The position numbers and the translations under genes are program-made. The notes under the pieces are model-generated. The model was not told the DNA's origin, searched no databases, and saw only the letters and a program-made list of their open reading frames with translations. Source: Actinomycetota bacterium (GTDB taxonomy: Bacteria > Actinomycetota > Actinomycetes > Nanopelagicales > Nanopelagicaceae). Taken from it: a DNA stretch of 49,359 nucleotides. Location of the stretch: the NCBI GenBank assembly GCA_003151395.1, contig PLXJ01000033.1, positions 37,564-86,922 on the forward strand. Reading direction: 5' to 3'. Positions 33,890 through 42,814 of the stretch are shown here, one piece after another; the first letter of the stretch is position 1, and each line of letters starts with the position of its first letter.

Positions 33890-33895
33890 ATCTTA
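33890..33895 (-). promoter_or_regulatory. candidate -10 box of the pgl-gnd-zwf operon
   Basis: TAAGAT on the minus strand, 7 nt before the GTG at 33882. Confidence 0.4.
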
Positions 33896-34047
33896 CTTCG
33901 AAGCCCGATGATTTGGAATTTGGAACCGTCCGGCGATAATCAACACATTTATTTTTTTGACCACAATGAGGACTCTTAATTCCGCAGTGAACGAGCGTGT
34001 TAGAGTGAACGGGCAGAAATATTGACGATGAGTATCGGAGGTTTGGA

Positions 34048-35058
34048 TTGCCAAAACGCCAACCTTCTATGTTGGATGTAGCAAAAAAAAGTGGAGTTTC
34101 GCATCAAACTGTTTCTCGAGTTGTGAACAACCATCCGAATGTAAGTGAGAAGACTCGCCAAAAAGTGCTGCTCGCAATTAAGAATCTAGGTTATCGCCCA
34201 AATCACGCTGCGCGAATGTTGGCCACGGGCAAAACCTCAACTATTGGCGTTCTTAGTCACGACACGACGCTTTTTGGACCGGCGAGTGTCTTGCATGCGG
34301 TCCAATTTGCAGGACGAGAATTGGGGTATGCAGTCAGTTTGATTTCCCTCAAATCAATCTACCCTGAGGAAGTTATGGCTGGGATTCAGGAACTTGCAGA
34401 CCTTGGTGCTGAAGGCGTCATCATCATTGCACCCCAATCCGCCGAGTACAAAATGCTGAATCGAACTTCACGAGAACTGCCCGCGGTAATTATTGAAGGA
34501 AGAGATACCGCCACCATTCCTTCGGTGGAAGTAGATCAATTCCTGGGGGCGAAAAGCGCAGTGGAACACCTCATTCAACTTGGGCACAAAAACATCGCGC
34601 ATATATCAGGACCTAAAAATTGGTTTTCTGCTCAACGTCGATTAGAAGGTTGGAAAGCAGCGCTAGCGGATGCAAATTTGAAATCCTCCACGGTTAAGGA
34701 AGGTGATTGGTCACCGCGTTCTGGGTATCTTGCAACGAAGGAAATACTGATGGACCGAACGATTACTTCAATATTTTCAGCGAATGACGATATGGCCTTA
34801 GGGGCGCTTAAAGCTATCAATGAGGCTGGACTAGCAATTCCAGAAAAATTTAGTTTGGTCGGTTTTGACGATGCACCTGCTAGCGCGTATCTCACGCCAG
34901 GTCTCACCACGATTCATCAAGATTTTGACGAAGTAGGAAAACAAGCACTCGCCCTCCTCTTGAAGTTGGTGAGAGGAGAAAAATTAAATAAACGCAGAAT
35001 TACGGTAGCCCCCGAACTTATTATTCGCGCCAGCACTGGAAAGCCACCTAGAAGATAG
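34048..35058 (+). CDS. LacI-family regulator of the arabinose genes
   Basis: 336 residues starting at TTG 34048, 6 nt after GGAGG. The N-terminal helix-turn-helix is MLDVAKKSGVSHQTVSRVVNNHPNVSEKTRQKV, and the rest is a periplasmic-binding-protein-like effector domain ending SLVGFDDAPASAYLTPGLTTI. It lies directly upstream of araB, whose promoter contains a LacI-type palindrome. It is probably a repressor relieved by L-arabinose or a derivative, the role AraR plays elsewhere. Its recognition-helix region (GVSHQTVSRV) is identical to that of the second LacI protein at 46484. Confidence 0.88.
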   Translation: MPKRQPSMLDVAKKSGVSHQTVSRVVNNHPNVSEKTRQKVLLAIKNLGYRPNHAARMLATGKTSTIGVLSHDTTLFGPASVLHAVQFAGRELGYAVSLISLKSIYPEEVMAGIQELADLGAEGVIIIAPQSAEYKMLNRTSRELPAVIIEGRDTATIPSVEVDQFLGAKSAVEHLIQLGHKNIAHISGPKNWFSAQRRLEGWKAALADANLKSSTVKEGDWSPRSGYLATKEILMDRTITSIFSANDDMALGALKAINEAGLAIPEKFSLVGFDDAPASAYLTPGLTTIHQDFDEVGKQALALLLKLVRGEKLNKRRITVAPELIIRASTGKPPRR

Positions 35059-35084
35059 CCCTCCAAAACTATGCGAGAAAGCGC

Positions 35085-35113
35085 TTGACAACCCTCTTGT
35101 TAACGATAACAAT
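35085..35113 (+). promoter_or_regulatory. araB operon promoter
   Basis: A perfect -35 box TTGACA (35085-35090), 17-nt spacer, and AACAAT (35108-35113). A shifted reading gives TAACAA at 16 nt. A leader of about 90 nt would precede the ATG at 35211. Confidence 0.6.
35097..35112. promoter_or_regulatory. LacI-type operator over the araB promoter
   Basis: TTGTTAACGATAACAA has 6-bp arms TTGTTA/TAACAA around a central CG, the shape of LacI-family operators. It covers part of the spacer and the -10 box, so a bound repressor would block polymerase. A related palindrome is at 40009-40024. Confidence 0.65.
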
Positions 35114-35210
35114 TTCTCATTGTTTGCACGTTCACATTTGAAAGGTGCTGGTTTGTGTTAAGGCCAAATTTCATAATTCAATTTCTCCTCTGTTCCTACG
35201 AGTCGCAAAA

Positions 35211-36896
35211 ATGATGCTGCCTGCGAATTCCTTGGGACTAAACGAAAAATACGTGGTGGGTATCGACTTCGGGACTCTTTCTGGGCGCGCATTGATAGTT
35301 CGTGCCTCAGATGGATATGAGATAGCCACCTCTGTATATGAATACCCGCACGCAGTCATTGAAGATTACTTACCTGGAAGTTCTGTAAAATTACCACCCG
35401 ATTGGGCGCTGCAATCCCCTTCAGATTACATCGGAGTTCTCAAAAATGCGGTACCTGCGGCGTTAGCTCTTTCCGGTATTGATCCGAAAGACGTGATTGG
35501 AATTGGCACCGATTTCACAGCGTGCACTGTATTGCCAGTGGATGCATCTGGAACGCCTTTGTGCGAATTAGACAAATTTAAAGATAGACCTCACGCCTAC
35601 GTCAAATTATGGAAACATCATTCCGCGCAACCACAGGCAGATCGAATTAACGAACTGGCGCATTCGCGTAACGAAAAATGGATTCATCGCTACGGTGGGA
35701 AGATTTCTTCTGAATGGGAATTTGCAAAGGCACTGCAACTTTTGGAAGAGGATCCAGAAGTTTATTCTGCGACCAAACATTGGGTCGAAGCCGCAGATTG
35801 GATCATTTGGCAACTATGCGGCAATTATGTAAAGAACATTTGTACTGCTGGATACAAAGCGATCTACCAAGACGGTAACTATCCATCTCCCGAATTTTTA
35901 GAAGTGCTTAATCCTCTCTTCAAAGATTTTGTTACAGAAAAAGTCGATCACCCGCTGGCCCAGTTGGGCGACAAGGCCGGAACACTTTCCCCTATTGCTG
36001 CGCAATGGACTGGATTACCTGTTGGTATCTGCGTTGCCGTGGGTAACGTTGACGCGCATGTGACTGCCGCCGCCGCCAATGCTGTCGCACCTGGTCAGAT
36101 GGTCGCGATTATGGGTACTTCAACTTGCCATGTCATGGTCTCTGATGTTCTGGCCGAGGTCCCTGGGATGTGCGGTGTAGTTTTCGGTGGAATCGTTCCA
36201 ACGCAATGGGGCTACGAGGCGGGCCAAAGTGGTGTTGGAGATATATTTGCTTGGTTCACAACCTCTTTTGTAAATGAGCAATACCAGGCGCAAGCCAAAG
36301 AACGTGGCGTTGACATTCACACTCTTCTCTCGGATCTCTCCTCGGAAATGCCAGTTGGCTCGCACGGGTTAGTTGCATTGGATTGGGAAAGTGGCAACCG
36401 CTCGACACTAGTAGACCATCGACTCTCTGGGTTGATTGTTGGACTCACACTTGCCACAAAACCAGAAGAGATTTATCGGGCCCTTGTGGAGTCAACAGCG
36501 TTTGGTGCGAGAAAGATCGTAGAAACCTTCGATAACTCAAGCGTTAAAGTATTTGATTTCGTTGCTGCCGGTGGCTTGATTAAGAATCAATTCGTCATGC
36601 AAATTTACGCAAACATCTTAAATCGACCAATTCACGTCATTAAATCAGCGCAAGGTCCAGCCCTTGGCTCTGCTATACATGCAGCAGTTGCTGCCGGTGC
36701 GTATAGTGATATCCGTAGTGCTAGCGCGGCGATGGGTCGCATGGAACGCGATGCCTACCTTCCTGAGGCAAAGGCAGTGGATGTCTACAACAAACTTTAT
36801 GCTCAGTACAGCGCCCTCTATGCAGCTTTTGGTGAAAACGAGATGATGCATGAGCTGCGTGACATCCGTGATGACGCGATTGCGAGTGTGAGATAA
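35211..36896 (+). CDS. araB: L-ribulokinase
   Basis: About 561 residues. The FGGY-kinase phosphate loop is VVGIDFGTLSGRALIV near the N-terminus, followed by GIGTDFTACTVLPVD, GNVDAHVTAAAANAVAPGQMVAIMGTSTCHVM and the C-terminal AAGGLIKNQFVMQIYANIL. It phosphorylates L-ribulose with ATP. The frame is open to a GTG at 35145, but the family begins shortly before the phosphate loop, so ATG 35211 or 35214 is preferred. It is followed 2 nt later by araD. Confidence 0.94.
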   Translation: MMLPANSLGLNEKYVVGIDFGTLSGRALIVRASDGYEIATSVYEYPHAVIEDYLPGSSVKLPPDWALQSPSDYIGVLKNAVPAALALSGIDPKDVIGIGTDFTACTVLPVDASGTPLCELDKFKDRPHAYVKLWKHHSAQPQADRINELAHSRNEKWIHRYGGKISSEWEFAKALQLLEEDPEVYSATKHWVEAADWIIWQLCGNYVKNICTAGYKAIYQDGNYPSPEFLEVLNPLFKDFVTEKVDHPLAQLGDKAGTLSPIAAQWTGLPVGICVAVGNVDAHVTAAAANAVAPGQMVAIMGTSTCHVMVSDVLAEVPGMCGVVFGGIVPTQWGYEAGQSGVGDIFAWFTTSFVNEQYQAQAKERGVDIHTLLSDLSSEMPVGSHGLVALDWESGNRSTLVDHRLSGLIVGLTLATKPEEIYRALVESTAFGARKIVETFDNSSVKVFDFVAAGGLIKNQFVMQIYANILNRPIHVIKSAQGPALGSAIHAAVAAGAYSDIRSASAAMGRMERDAYLPEAKAVDVYNKLYAQYSALYAAFGENEMMHELRDIRDDAIASVR

Positions 36897-36898
36897 CT

Positions 36899-37570
36899 AT
36901 GGAGGTTGATTTCGATATCCGAGTACGTTTGGTCAACTTCAATGTTGACCTACAACGCTATGGGCTAGTTGCATGGACCGCTGGCAATGTTTCAGAACGT
37001 TTGCCAGATGGCAAGAGTTTCATCATTAAACCCAGTGGAATAAGTTATAACGACCTCTTGCCTTCGATGTTGGTAGTCTGCGACCTCGACGGACAAGTCA
37101 TTGAAGGAAATTACGCGCCATCTAGTGACACGGCTGCCCACGCATATGTGTATCGAAATATGCCGAAAGTAGGCGGCGTAGTCCACACTCATTCAAATTA
37201 CGCGACCGCATGGGCGGCCATCCATAGTCCAATCCCCTGTGCTTTAACAGCAATGGCAGATGAATTTGGCGGGGCGATTCCATTAGGTGCCTTTGCGTTG
37301 ATTGGAAATGATGACATTGGCAAAGCAATTGTTGAAACCTTGCGAGATAGTCGCTCGCCTGCGGTGATTATGAAAAATCATGGAGTTTTCACAATAGGTA
37401 AGGATGCGCGAGCGGCAGTGAAGGCAGCTGTAATGTGTGAAGACGTAGCAAAAACCGCTTGGATCGCAAAGTCGATGGGCGTTTTACACGAAATCGCTCC
37501 GGAAGACATTGATCGACTCTATAACCGCTACCAAAATGTCTATGGCCAAAAACAAGGAGAAGACAAGTGA
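36899..37570 (+). CDS. araD: L-ribulose-5-phosphate 4-epimerase
   Basis: 223 residues, class II aldolase fold. [25 protein letters not shown] (about 31-55) holds the phosphate-binding region. [10 protein letters not shown] (zinc histidines at about 98 and 100) and [10 protein letters not shown] (third histidine) complete the metal site. It yields D-xylulose 5-phosphate, entering the pentose phosphate pathway. It sits between araB and araA with a GTGA overlap to araA. Confidence 0.93.
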   Translation: MEVDFDIRVRLVNFNVDLQRYGLVAWTAGNVSERLPDGKSFIIKPSGISYNDLLPSMLVVCDLDGQVIEGNYAPSSDTAAHAYVYRNMPKVGGVVHTHSNYATAWAAIHSPIPCALTAMADEFGGAIPLGAFALIGNDDIGKAIVETLRDSRSPAVIMKNHGVFTIGKDARAAVKAAVMCEDVAKTAWIAKSMGVLHEIAPEDIDRLYNRYQNVYGQKQGEDK

Positions 37571-39078
37571 CGTTGCAATCGAATCCAAGCGCCGAAATTT
37601 GGTTTTTTACCGGTAGCCAATCGCTTTACGGGGATGAAACTCTGCGCCAAGTGGCCGAGCAGTCACAGGAGGTCGTTCGCACACTCAATTTAGCCGGCGC
37701 TATACCAGTTAAGATTATTTGGAAACCAGTCCTCAAAACACCTGAGGCGATAAAGCAGATTTGTTTGGAAGCATCTTCAAACCAAAACTGCATCGGCGTC
37801 ATAACGTGGATGCACACTTTTTCACCATCAAAAATGTGGATTGGGGGCTTAATCAACTTAAGTAAGCCGCTCCTCCATTTACATACTCAAGCAAATGCAC
37901 AATTGCCGTGGGATTCCATCGACATGGACTTTATGAATCTCAATCAAGCAGCCCATGGCGACCGCGAGCATGGACATATTCAATCACGTATCAATAACGG
38001 ACGAAAAATAGTTGTCGGTCATTTCGCTGATCCAGTGGTTATCAATCGGATCGCCAACTGGGTACGCGCCGCAATTGGGTGGGATACTTCGCAGACTCTT
38101 AAGATGGCTCGCTTTGGCGACAATATGCGAAGCGTTGCAGTCACCGATGGCGATAAAACAAGTGCGCAAATGCGCTTTGGGTTTTCGGTTGAGGCTTATG
38201 GCATTAACGATCTGGCAGCCGAGATCTCCCAAGTAACTGAAGCAGAGATAGACGATTTGGTTTTAGAATATTTGCAAACCTATGATGTAGTTGAATCGCT
38301 TCAACCAAAAGGCGATCTGCATCACTCATTAAGATATGCGGCTAGCATTGAAATTGGGATGCGAAAATTCCTTACCAGAGGTGGGTTTTCAGCCTTCACG
38401 ACTAATTTTGAAGATCTCGGCTCGCTGCGACAACTTCCGGGACTAGCCGTACAACGGCTCATGGCAGATGGGTATGGTTTCGGCGGAGAAGGTGATTGGA
38501 AAACTTCAGCGCTTCTACGCATTGTGAAATCAATGTCTGTCGGTCTACCTGGTGGAACTTCATTCATGGAGGACTACACCTATCATTTCGGTCCCGGTGA
38601 GCCAAAAGTCCTAGGCGCCCATATGTTAGAAGTTTGTCCAAGTATCACGACAGGAAAAGCAAAATGTGAGATTCATCCGCTTGGAATCGGAGGTAAAGAA
38701 GATCCGGTGCGCTTGGTCTTTGCTGCCACGCCAGCTCCAGGCATGGTTATCAGTTTGACCGACTTGGGTGAAAGGTTCCGATTAATCGCGAATGAAATTG
38801 AAATCGTAGAATCAGATCAACCGTTGCCGAAATTACCTGTAGCCCACGCAGTTTGGAAACCACTTCCATCCCTGTCCACATCTGCTGAATGCTGGATTTA
38901 TGCAGGGGGTTCACACCACACAGTCTTGACGACTGCAGTCGGAGCGGAAGTTCTTCGAGATTTCGCCGAAATAGCTGGAGTAGAACTTCTAAGTATCGGC
39001 GTCAAAACTGACCCGATTGAATTTCGAAAAGAAGTTCGTTGGAATGCCTCATATTTTAAACTTTCATCCGGTGTTTAA
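37567..39078 (+). CDS. araA: L-arabinose isomerase
   Basis: 503 residues, close to the 500 of E. coli Ara[24 protein letters not shown] is the N-terminal signature; [12 protein letters not shown] and the metal-site glutamate segments around [12 protein letters not shown] and FMEDYTYHF follow, then MLEVCPSI. It converts L-arabinose to L-ribulose. The GTG start overlaps the araD stop, with AAGGAG 7 nt upstream. Confidence 0.95.
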   Translation: MTLQSNPSAEIWFFTGSQSLYGDETLRQVAEQSQEVVRTLNLAGAIPVKIIWKPVLKTPEAIKQICLEASSNQNCIGVITWMHTFSPSKMWIGGLINLSKPLLHLHTQANAQLPWDSIDMDFMNLNQAAHGDREHGHIQSRINNGRKIVVGHFADPVVINRIANWVRAAIGWDTSQTLKMARFGDNMRSVAVTDGDKTSAQMRFGFSVEAYGINDLAAEISQVTEAEIDDLVLEYLQTYDVVESLQPKGDLHHSLRYAASIEIGMRKFLTRGGFSAFTTNFEDLGSLRQLPGLAVQRLMADGYGFGGEGDWKTSALLRIVKSMSVGLPGGTSFMEDYTYHFGPGEPKVLGAHMLEVCPSITTGKAKCEIHPLGIGGKEDPVRLVFAATPAPGMVISLTDLGERFRLIANEIEIVESDQPLPKLPVAHAVWKPLPSLSTSAECWIYAGGSHHTVLTTAVGAEVLRDFAEIAGVELLSIGVKTDPIEFRKEVRWNASYFKLSSGV

Positions 39079-39110
39079 GTGGTAATCCTGATAAATCAGA
39101 AAACACTTTC

Positions 39111-39998
39111 TTGATCAACATTTCAGCTGGGGATTATCAAGCAAAAATTCGCACGAGCGGCGGCGGATTATCAGAATTGATATTCCAGAGCCGCAACCTA
39201 GTTGAACCGTATGATGAAACAGATACGAGTGAACGTTATCGTGGTGATCTATTAGCACCCTGGCCCAATCGTATTCGAGATGGTCGTTACCTAATCGGTG
39301 ATCAAGAATTTCAAGTGCCAATCAATGAGACCGATCGAAATAATGCCCTCCATGGGCTTGTAAATGTGCTCGAGTGGCGAGTAAAAGTAAGTTCGACTTC
39401 GAAAGCAATACTGGAATCGACTTTGCCAGCATCCGACTTCTACCCCACTACATTACAAATGTGGGTAAGTTACGAACTTGACCAGGGCGGCTTGACTTGG
39501 AAAATTGGTGCTAAAAATATTGGATCAACAAAAGTTCCCTACGGGGCATCCATTCATCCTTATCTCATCGCTCAACCAGATCAACACGTCGATGATTGGT
39601 CGCTTCAACTACCTGCAGCTGAGGTGCTTGATATTGATCCGGACCGTTTGCTTTCTCTCGAATTAATATCGGTTGAAAGGAAGGAATTTGACTTCCGAAA
39701 CGGGGATGTGATCGGAGAACGTTTTATCGATCACGCATTCAAAGTCGAGAGTTCAACAATGGCGCGAATTGTGGATGTGGTAGCCAAAAATGGCCGCGGG
39801 GTCAGAATGGAATTTGATAATTCCTCGACTTGGATTCAAATCCATACGGCGGACCGTATTGGTGAAAAGAACAGCAGAATGTGTCTTGCTGTTGAACCAA
39901 TGAGTTGCCCACCGGATGCATTTAACTCAAAGGTGGATCTCATCTGGTTGCAACCCGGCGCTGAACACACGATGGCCTGGAAGATTAGCGCCATTTAG
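39111..39998 (+). CDS. aldose 1-epimerase (mutarotase)-like protein
   Basis: 295 residues, galactose-mutarotase fold. LLAPWPNRIRDGRY (about 45-58) with the substrate-binding asparagine and arginine, NALHGLVN with a catalytic histidine (about 80), PYGASIHPYL with the second histidine, and a late glutamate region (CLAVEPMSCPPDAFN) fit the family. In an arabinose operon it would interconvert anomers of L-arabinose before isomerisation. The start TTG 39111 is the best in-frame option but lacks a good ribosome binding site. Confidence 0.85.
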   Translation: MINISAGDYQAKIRTSGGGLSELIFQSRNLVEPYDETDTSERYRGDLLAPWPNRIRDGRYLIGDQEFQVPINETDRNNALHGLVNVLEWRVKVSSTSKAILESTLPASDFYPTTLQMWVSYELDQGGLTWKIGAKNIGSTKVPYGASIHPYLIAQPDQHVDDWSLQLPAAEVLDIDPDRLLSLELISVERKEFDFRNGDVIGERFIDHAFKVESSTMARIVDVVAKNGRGVRMEFDNSSTWIQIHTADRIGEKNSRMCLAVEPMSCPPDAFNSKVDLIWLQPGAEHTMAWKISAI

Positions 39999-40008
39999 TT
40001 CTATCTTT

Positions 40009-40024
40009 ATGTTATCCCTAACAT
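40009..40024. promoter_or_regulatory. candidate second LacI-type operator
   Basis: ATGTTATCCCTAACAT has perfect 6-bp arms ATGTTA/TAACAT spaced as in the araB operator core (TGTTA-N4-TAACA). The centre is CC rather than CG. It lies just after the epimerase stop and upstream of the transporter genes. Confidence 0.45.
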
Positions 40025-40086
40025 TGATGACGATTTTTGAAAACTTTTGAAAATCTGCTCGTTGATAGCACTTTTTAGGGAAATTT

Positions 40087-40103
40087 CGTTACAGAATCGT
40101 TAC
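40087..40103. repeat. CGTTAC direct repeats upstream of the sugar-binding-protein gene
   Basis: CGTTAC occurs at 40087-40092 and 40098-40103, 11 bp apart, about one helical turn. TACCAT at 40101-40106 could be a -10 box. An activator or repressor site is possible; no recognised consensus is met. Confidence 0.3.
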
Positions 40104-40154
40104 CATAAAAAGGGTATGCGACACCAAATGTGAAGGCTAACATCTGCTCACCGT

Positions 40155-40205
40155 CCTCACACCGCTGCAACGGTGTGAGGAAGAGTAGCCCGACTCTTTT
40201 CGGGC
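40155..40205 (+). promoter_or_regulatory. structured 5' leader of the transporter operon
   Basis: CCTCACACCG pairs perfectly with CGGTGTGAGG (40155-40164/40171-40180, 6-nt loop). A second stem GCCCGA/TCGGGC (40188-40193/40200-40205) competes with AAGAGT/ACTCTT (40181-40186/40193-40198). The ribosome binding site AAGGAGG follows at about 40213. No terminator-like U-tract is present. It could stabilise the mRNA or modulate translation. Confidence 0.45.
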
Positions 40206-40227
40206 CCCAGCCAAGGAGGACTAGGAA

Positions 40228-41193
40228 ATGAAGCGTATTCTGAAAGGTGTTGCAACGGCAGGGATACTTGCCCTCGCATTAACTGGCATTACTGCAGGTA
40301 GCAGTTCTGCAGCAAGCAAAAAATTGATCGTGGTTGGGTTCGCCCAAACTGGATCCGAGAGCGGATGGCGCGCTGCCAACACGCTGTCCATGAAGGCTGC
40401 ATTCTCGAAGGCGAACGGTTTCAAATTGATCTTTAATGCGGCTGACAATAAGCCCGAGGCTCAGATTGCCGCTGTTCACAGTTTCATTAACCAACGCGTT
40501 AATGCAATCGTCATCGCTGCAGTAGTAGAGACCGGATGGGACAACGTGCTCAAGGAGGCTAAGGCTGCAAAGATCCCTGTGTTTCTAGAAGACCGGACCA
40601 TCAGCTCCGCCCCTAGCCTCTACGCCACTTGGCTCGGAGACAATTTCTTGAAGGAAGGCACAACTGCCGGACTTTGGGCGAAGCAAATGGTGGGCACTAC
40701 GCCAACCAACATGGTCGTTATTGAGGGTACAACTGGTTCAGCTCCTGCGATCGATCGTGCAACCGGCTTTAACGCCGCAATTAAGGGAAGCCCAATCGTT
40801 ACGTTGGACTCACAGACCGGTAACTTTACTCGGGCTGGTGGAAAGACCGTCATGGAGGGATTCCTGCAGAAATATCCAAAGAAGATCCAACTCTTGTTCG
40901 CTCAAAATGACGACATGGGCTTGGGTGCCCTTGATGCCATCAAAGCTGCCGGTTTGATACCTGGCAAGGACATCAAGATCGTAACTATCGACGGTACGCA
41001 CGATGGGTTGACTGCTCTATCTCAAGGGGAGTTCAACTACGTCGTAGAGTGCAACCCACTGCTTGGAGCAGGCGTGGCCTCACTCGTCAAAGCTGTCCTT
41101 GCGGGCAAATCCGTTCCAAAAGCGAACACCGCACTTGATGGCGCCTTTGATCAGGCGCAAGCAACTGCAGCGTTGCCTACTCGCAAATACTGA
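40228..41193 (+). CDS. YtfQ-type sugar ABC transporter substrate-binding protein
   Basis: 321 residues. A Sec signal peptide (about 1-29) ends SSSAASKK with no lipobox cysteine. The mature part begins VVGFAQTGSESGWRAANT and continues with INQRVNAIVIAAVVETGWDNVLKEAK and FLEDRTI, the pattern of YtfQ-like pentose/hexose furanose-binding proteins. In this operon the likely ligand is L-arabinose, perhaps in furanose form, or a short arabinoside. A strong ribosome binding site and flanking hairpins suggest higher expression than the membrane parts. Confidence 0.88.
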   Translation: MKRILKGVATAGILALALTGITAGSSSAASKKLIVVGFAQTGSESGWRAANTLSMKAAFSKANGFKLIFNAADNKPEAQIAAVHSFINQRVNAIVIAAVVETGWDNVLKEAKAAKIPVFLEDRTISSAPSLYATWLGDNFLKEGTTAGLWAKQMVGTTPTNMVVIEGTTGSAPAIDRATGFNAAIKGSPIVTLDSQTGNFTRAGGKTVMEGFLQKYPKKIQLLFAQNDDMGLGALDAIKAAGLIPGKDIKIVTIDGTHDGLTALSQGEFNYVVECNPLLGAGVASLVKAVLAGKSVPKANTALDGAFDQAQATAALPTRKY

Positions 41194-41218
41194 TAGCTCG
41201 GGACAAAAAGTAGCACCG

Positions 41219-41252
41219 ACTAGTGGGACGAGCCTCTACTCGTCCCACTAGT
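41219..41252 (+). other. intercistronic mRNA hairpin
   Basis: ACTAGTGGGACGAG and CTCGTCCCACTAGT form a perfect 14-bp stem with a 6-nt loop between the binding-protein stop and the ATPase gene. No U-tract follows, so it is more likely an mRNA-stabilising or partial-attenuation element that raises binding protein over ATPase and permeases. Confidence 0.6.
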
Positions 41253-41293
41253 TCACTTAATCCCCCAATCAAGCTAGAAAGGATTTCTAAATC

Positions 41294-42814
41294 GTGAGCG
41301 AGAATGCCGTAGTCGTCGAGATGCGGGACATTTCGATTGAGTTTCCTGGGGTTAAAGCCCTAGACGATGTCGACTTCACGCTACGTAGCGGTGAGATCCA
41401 TTCGCTCTTGGGTGAAAACGGGGCTGGGAAAGCAACGCTCATCAAGGCACTCACTGGGGTCTACTCGATCGATTCCGGGACAATCCGAGTCTCTGGAACA
41501 GAACGCACCTTCGCGGGAACCGCCGACGCACAAACCGCTGGTATCGCAACGGTTTATCAAGAAATTAATTTATGCACAAATTTAACTGTTGGGGAAAATG
41601 TAATGCTGGGTCACGAAGTACCTGGCAGGTTTGGAATCAACTGGCGAGCCACTCATGCAAAGGCAACTACTTATTTGCGTCAACTCGGTGTGGACGTTGA
41701 CCCACGCTCTCAACTAGCGAGCCATTCCCTTGCGATTCAACAACTCATCGCGATCAGTCGCGCCATGGTCGTAGATTGCCGCGTTCTCGTCCTCGACGAG
41801 CCGACATCGAGCTTGGACCGATCCGAGGTTGAACAACTTTTCGCTGTCATGCGTCGGTTGCGATCACGCAACGTTGCTATCCTATTCGTCTCACATTTCC
41901 TTGATCAGGTCTACGAAATTTCCGACCAAATGACGGTGCTTCGCAATGGCAAACTGGTGGGCGAGTATCAAGTCGGGGAACTAAGCCGATCCGAGTTAAT
42001 TTCCAAAATGCTCGGCCGAGAATTGGACGAACTTGAATCAATTGCGCGCAATGCATCGCGCACAATTGACCGGACCGGAAACCCGATTCTTAAAGTCACT
42101 GGACTGGGCCGTAAGGGAGGGATCGAGCCTACCGATCTGGATGTATACGATGGCGAGATTGTCGGTTTTGCGGGTCTCCTCGGATCCGGAAGAACGGAAT
42201 TAGTGCGCGTAATTTATGGCGCTGATCGATCAGACCACGGCGCGATCGAGGTACGCGGCAAATCGGTCCGACTTAGCACCCCGCGCCATTCTTCCGATCA
42301 CAAGATCGCCTTCTCCTCTGAAGACAGACGTGCCGAAGGGATTATTGGCGATCTCACAGTGGCTGAAAATATTGTTTTAGGGATACAGGCTAAACGAGGA
42401 TGGCTACGCCGGGTAAGCAAGGCGCAGAGTGATGAGGTTGTTGCGCATTACATCGAATCTTTGGATATCAGGCCCGCCAGCCCTCACATTCTCATGAGCA
42501 ATCTCTCCGGCGGCAATCAACAGAAGGTGCTGTTAGCGCGATGGCTGGCAACTACTCCACAACTACTTATTCTGGATGAACCTACGCGCGGAATCGATAT
42601 CGGCGCAAAGGCCGAAATTCAACGTGAAATCGCTAAACTTGCCGCAGCGGGGCTTGGTGTTATCTTCATTTCATCCGAACTCGATGAGGTATTACGACTT
42701 TCGCAACGCGTTGTCGTTCTGCGCGACCGGCGCAAGATCGCTGAGTTCGACAACCACGAAAATTTCGACATTGATGACATCGTGGCACTGATCGCTAAGG
42801 AGGGCGCAGCATGA
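41294..42814 (+). CDS. sugar ABC transporter ATPase 1 (tandem NBD, altered Walker A)
   Basis: 506 residues with two nucleotide-binding domains in the RbsA/YtfR pattern. NBD1 has GENGAGKATLIKAL (40-53): the serine after K46 is alanine (GCA at 41432-41434), removing the usual magnesium ligand. Walker B is VLVLDEPTSSLD and the H-loop is FVSHF. NBD2 has the family's naturally altered Walker A (GLLGSGRTE) and canonical NLSGGNQQK and LILDEPTRGID. It would power uptake with the two permeases. Its stop overlaps the next gene (ATGA). A paralogue with intact Walker A lies at 44944. Confidence 0.9.
   Translation: MSENAVVVEMRDISIEFPGVKALDDVDFTLRSGEIHSLLGENGAGKATLIKALTGVYSIDSGTIRVSGTERTFAGTADAQTAGIATVYQEINLCTNLTVGENVMLGHEVPGRFGINWRATHAKATTYLRQLGVDVDPRSQLASHSLAIQQLIAISRAMVVDCRVLVLDEPTSSLDRSEVEQLFAVMRRLRSRNVAILFVSHFLDQVYEISDQMTVLRNGKLVGEYQVGELSRSELISKMLGRELDELESIARNASRTIDRTGNPILKVTGLGRKGGIEPTDLDVYDGEIVGFAGLLGSGRTELVRVIYGADRSDHGAIEVRGKSVRLSTPRHSSDHKIAFSSEDRRAEGIIGDLTVAENIVLGIQAKRGWLRRVSKAQSDEVVAHYIESLDIRPASPHILMSNLSGGNQQKVLLARWLATTPQLLILDEPTRGIDIGAKAEIQREIAKLAAAGLGVIFISSELDEVLRLSQRVVVLRDRRKIAEFDNHENFDIDDIVALIAKEGAA

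Noticed and set aside
35145-35210. Longer araB start at GTG
   Set aside because: The extra 22 residues do not resemble FGGY kinases, and no well-spaced ribosome binding site precedes the GTG.
41219-41252. Terminator between binding protein and ATPase genes
   Set aside because: The stem is strong but is followed by TCACTTAATCCCCC, not a U-tract, and the operon continues.
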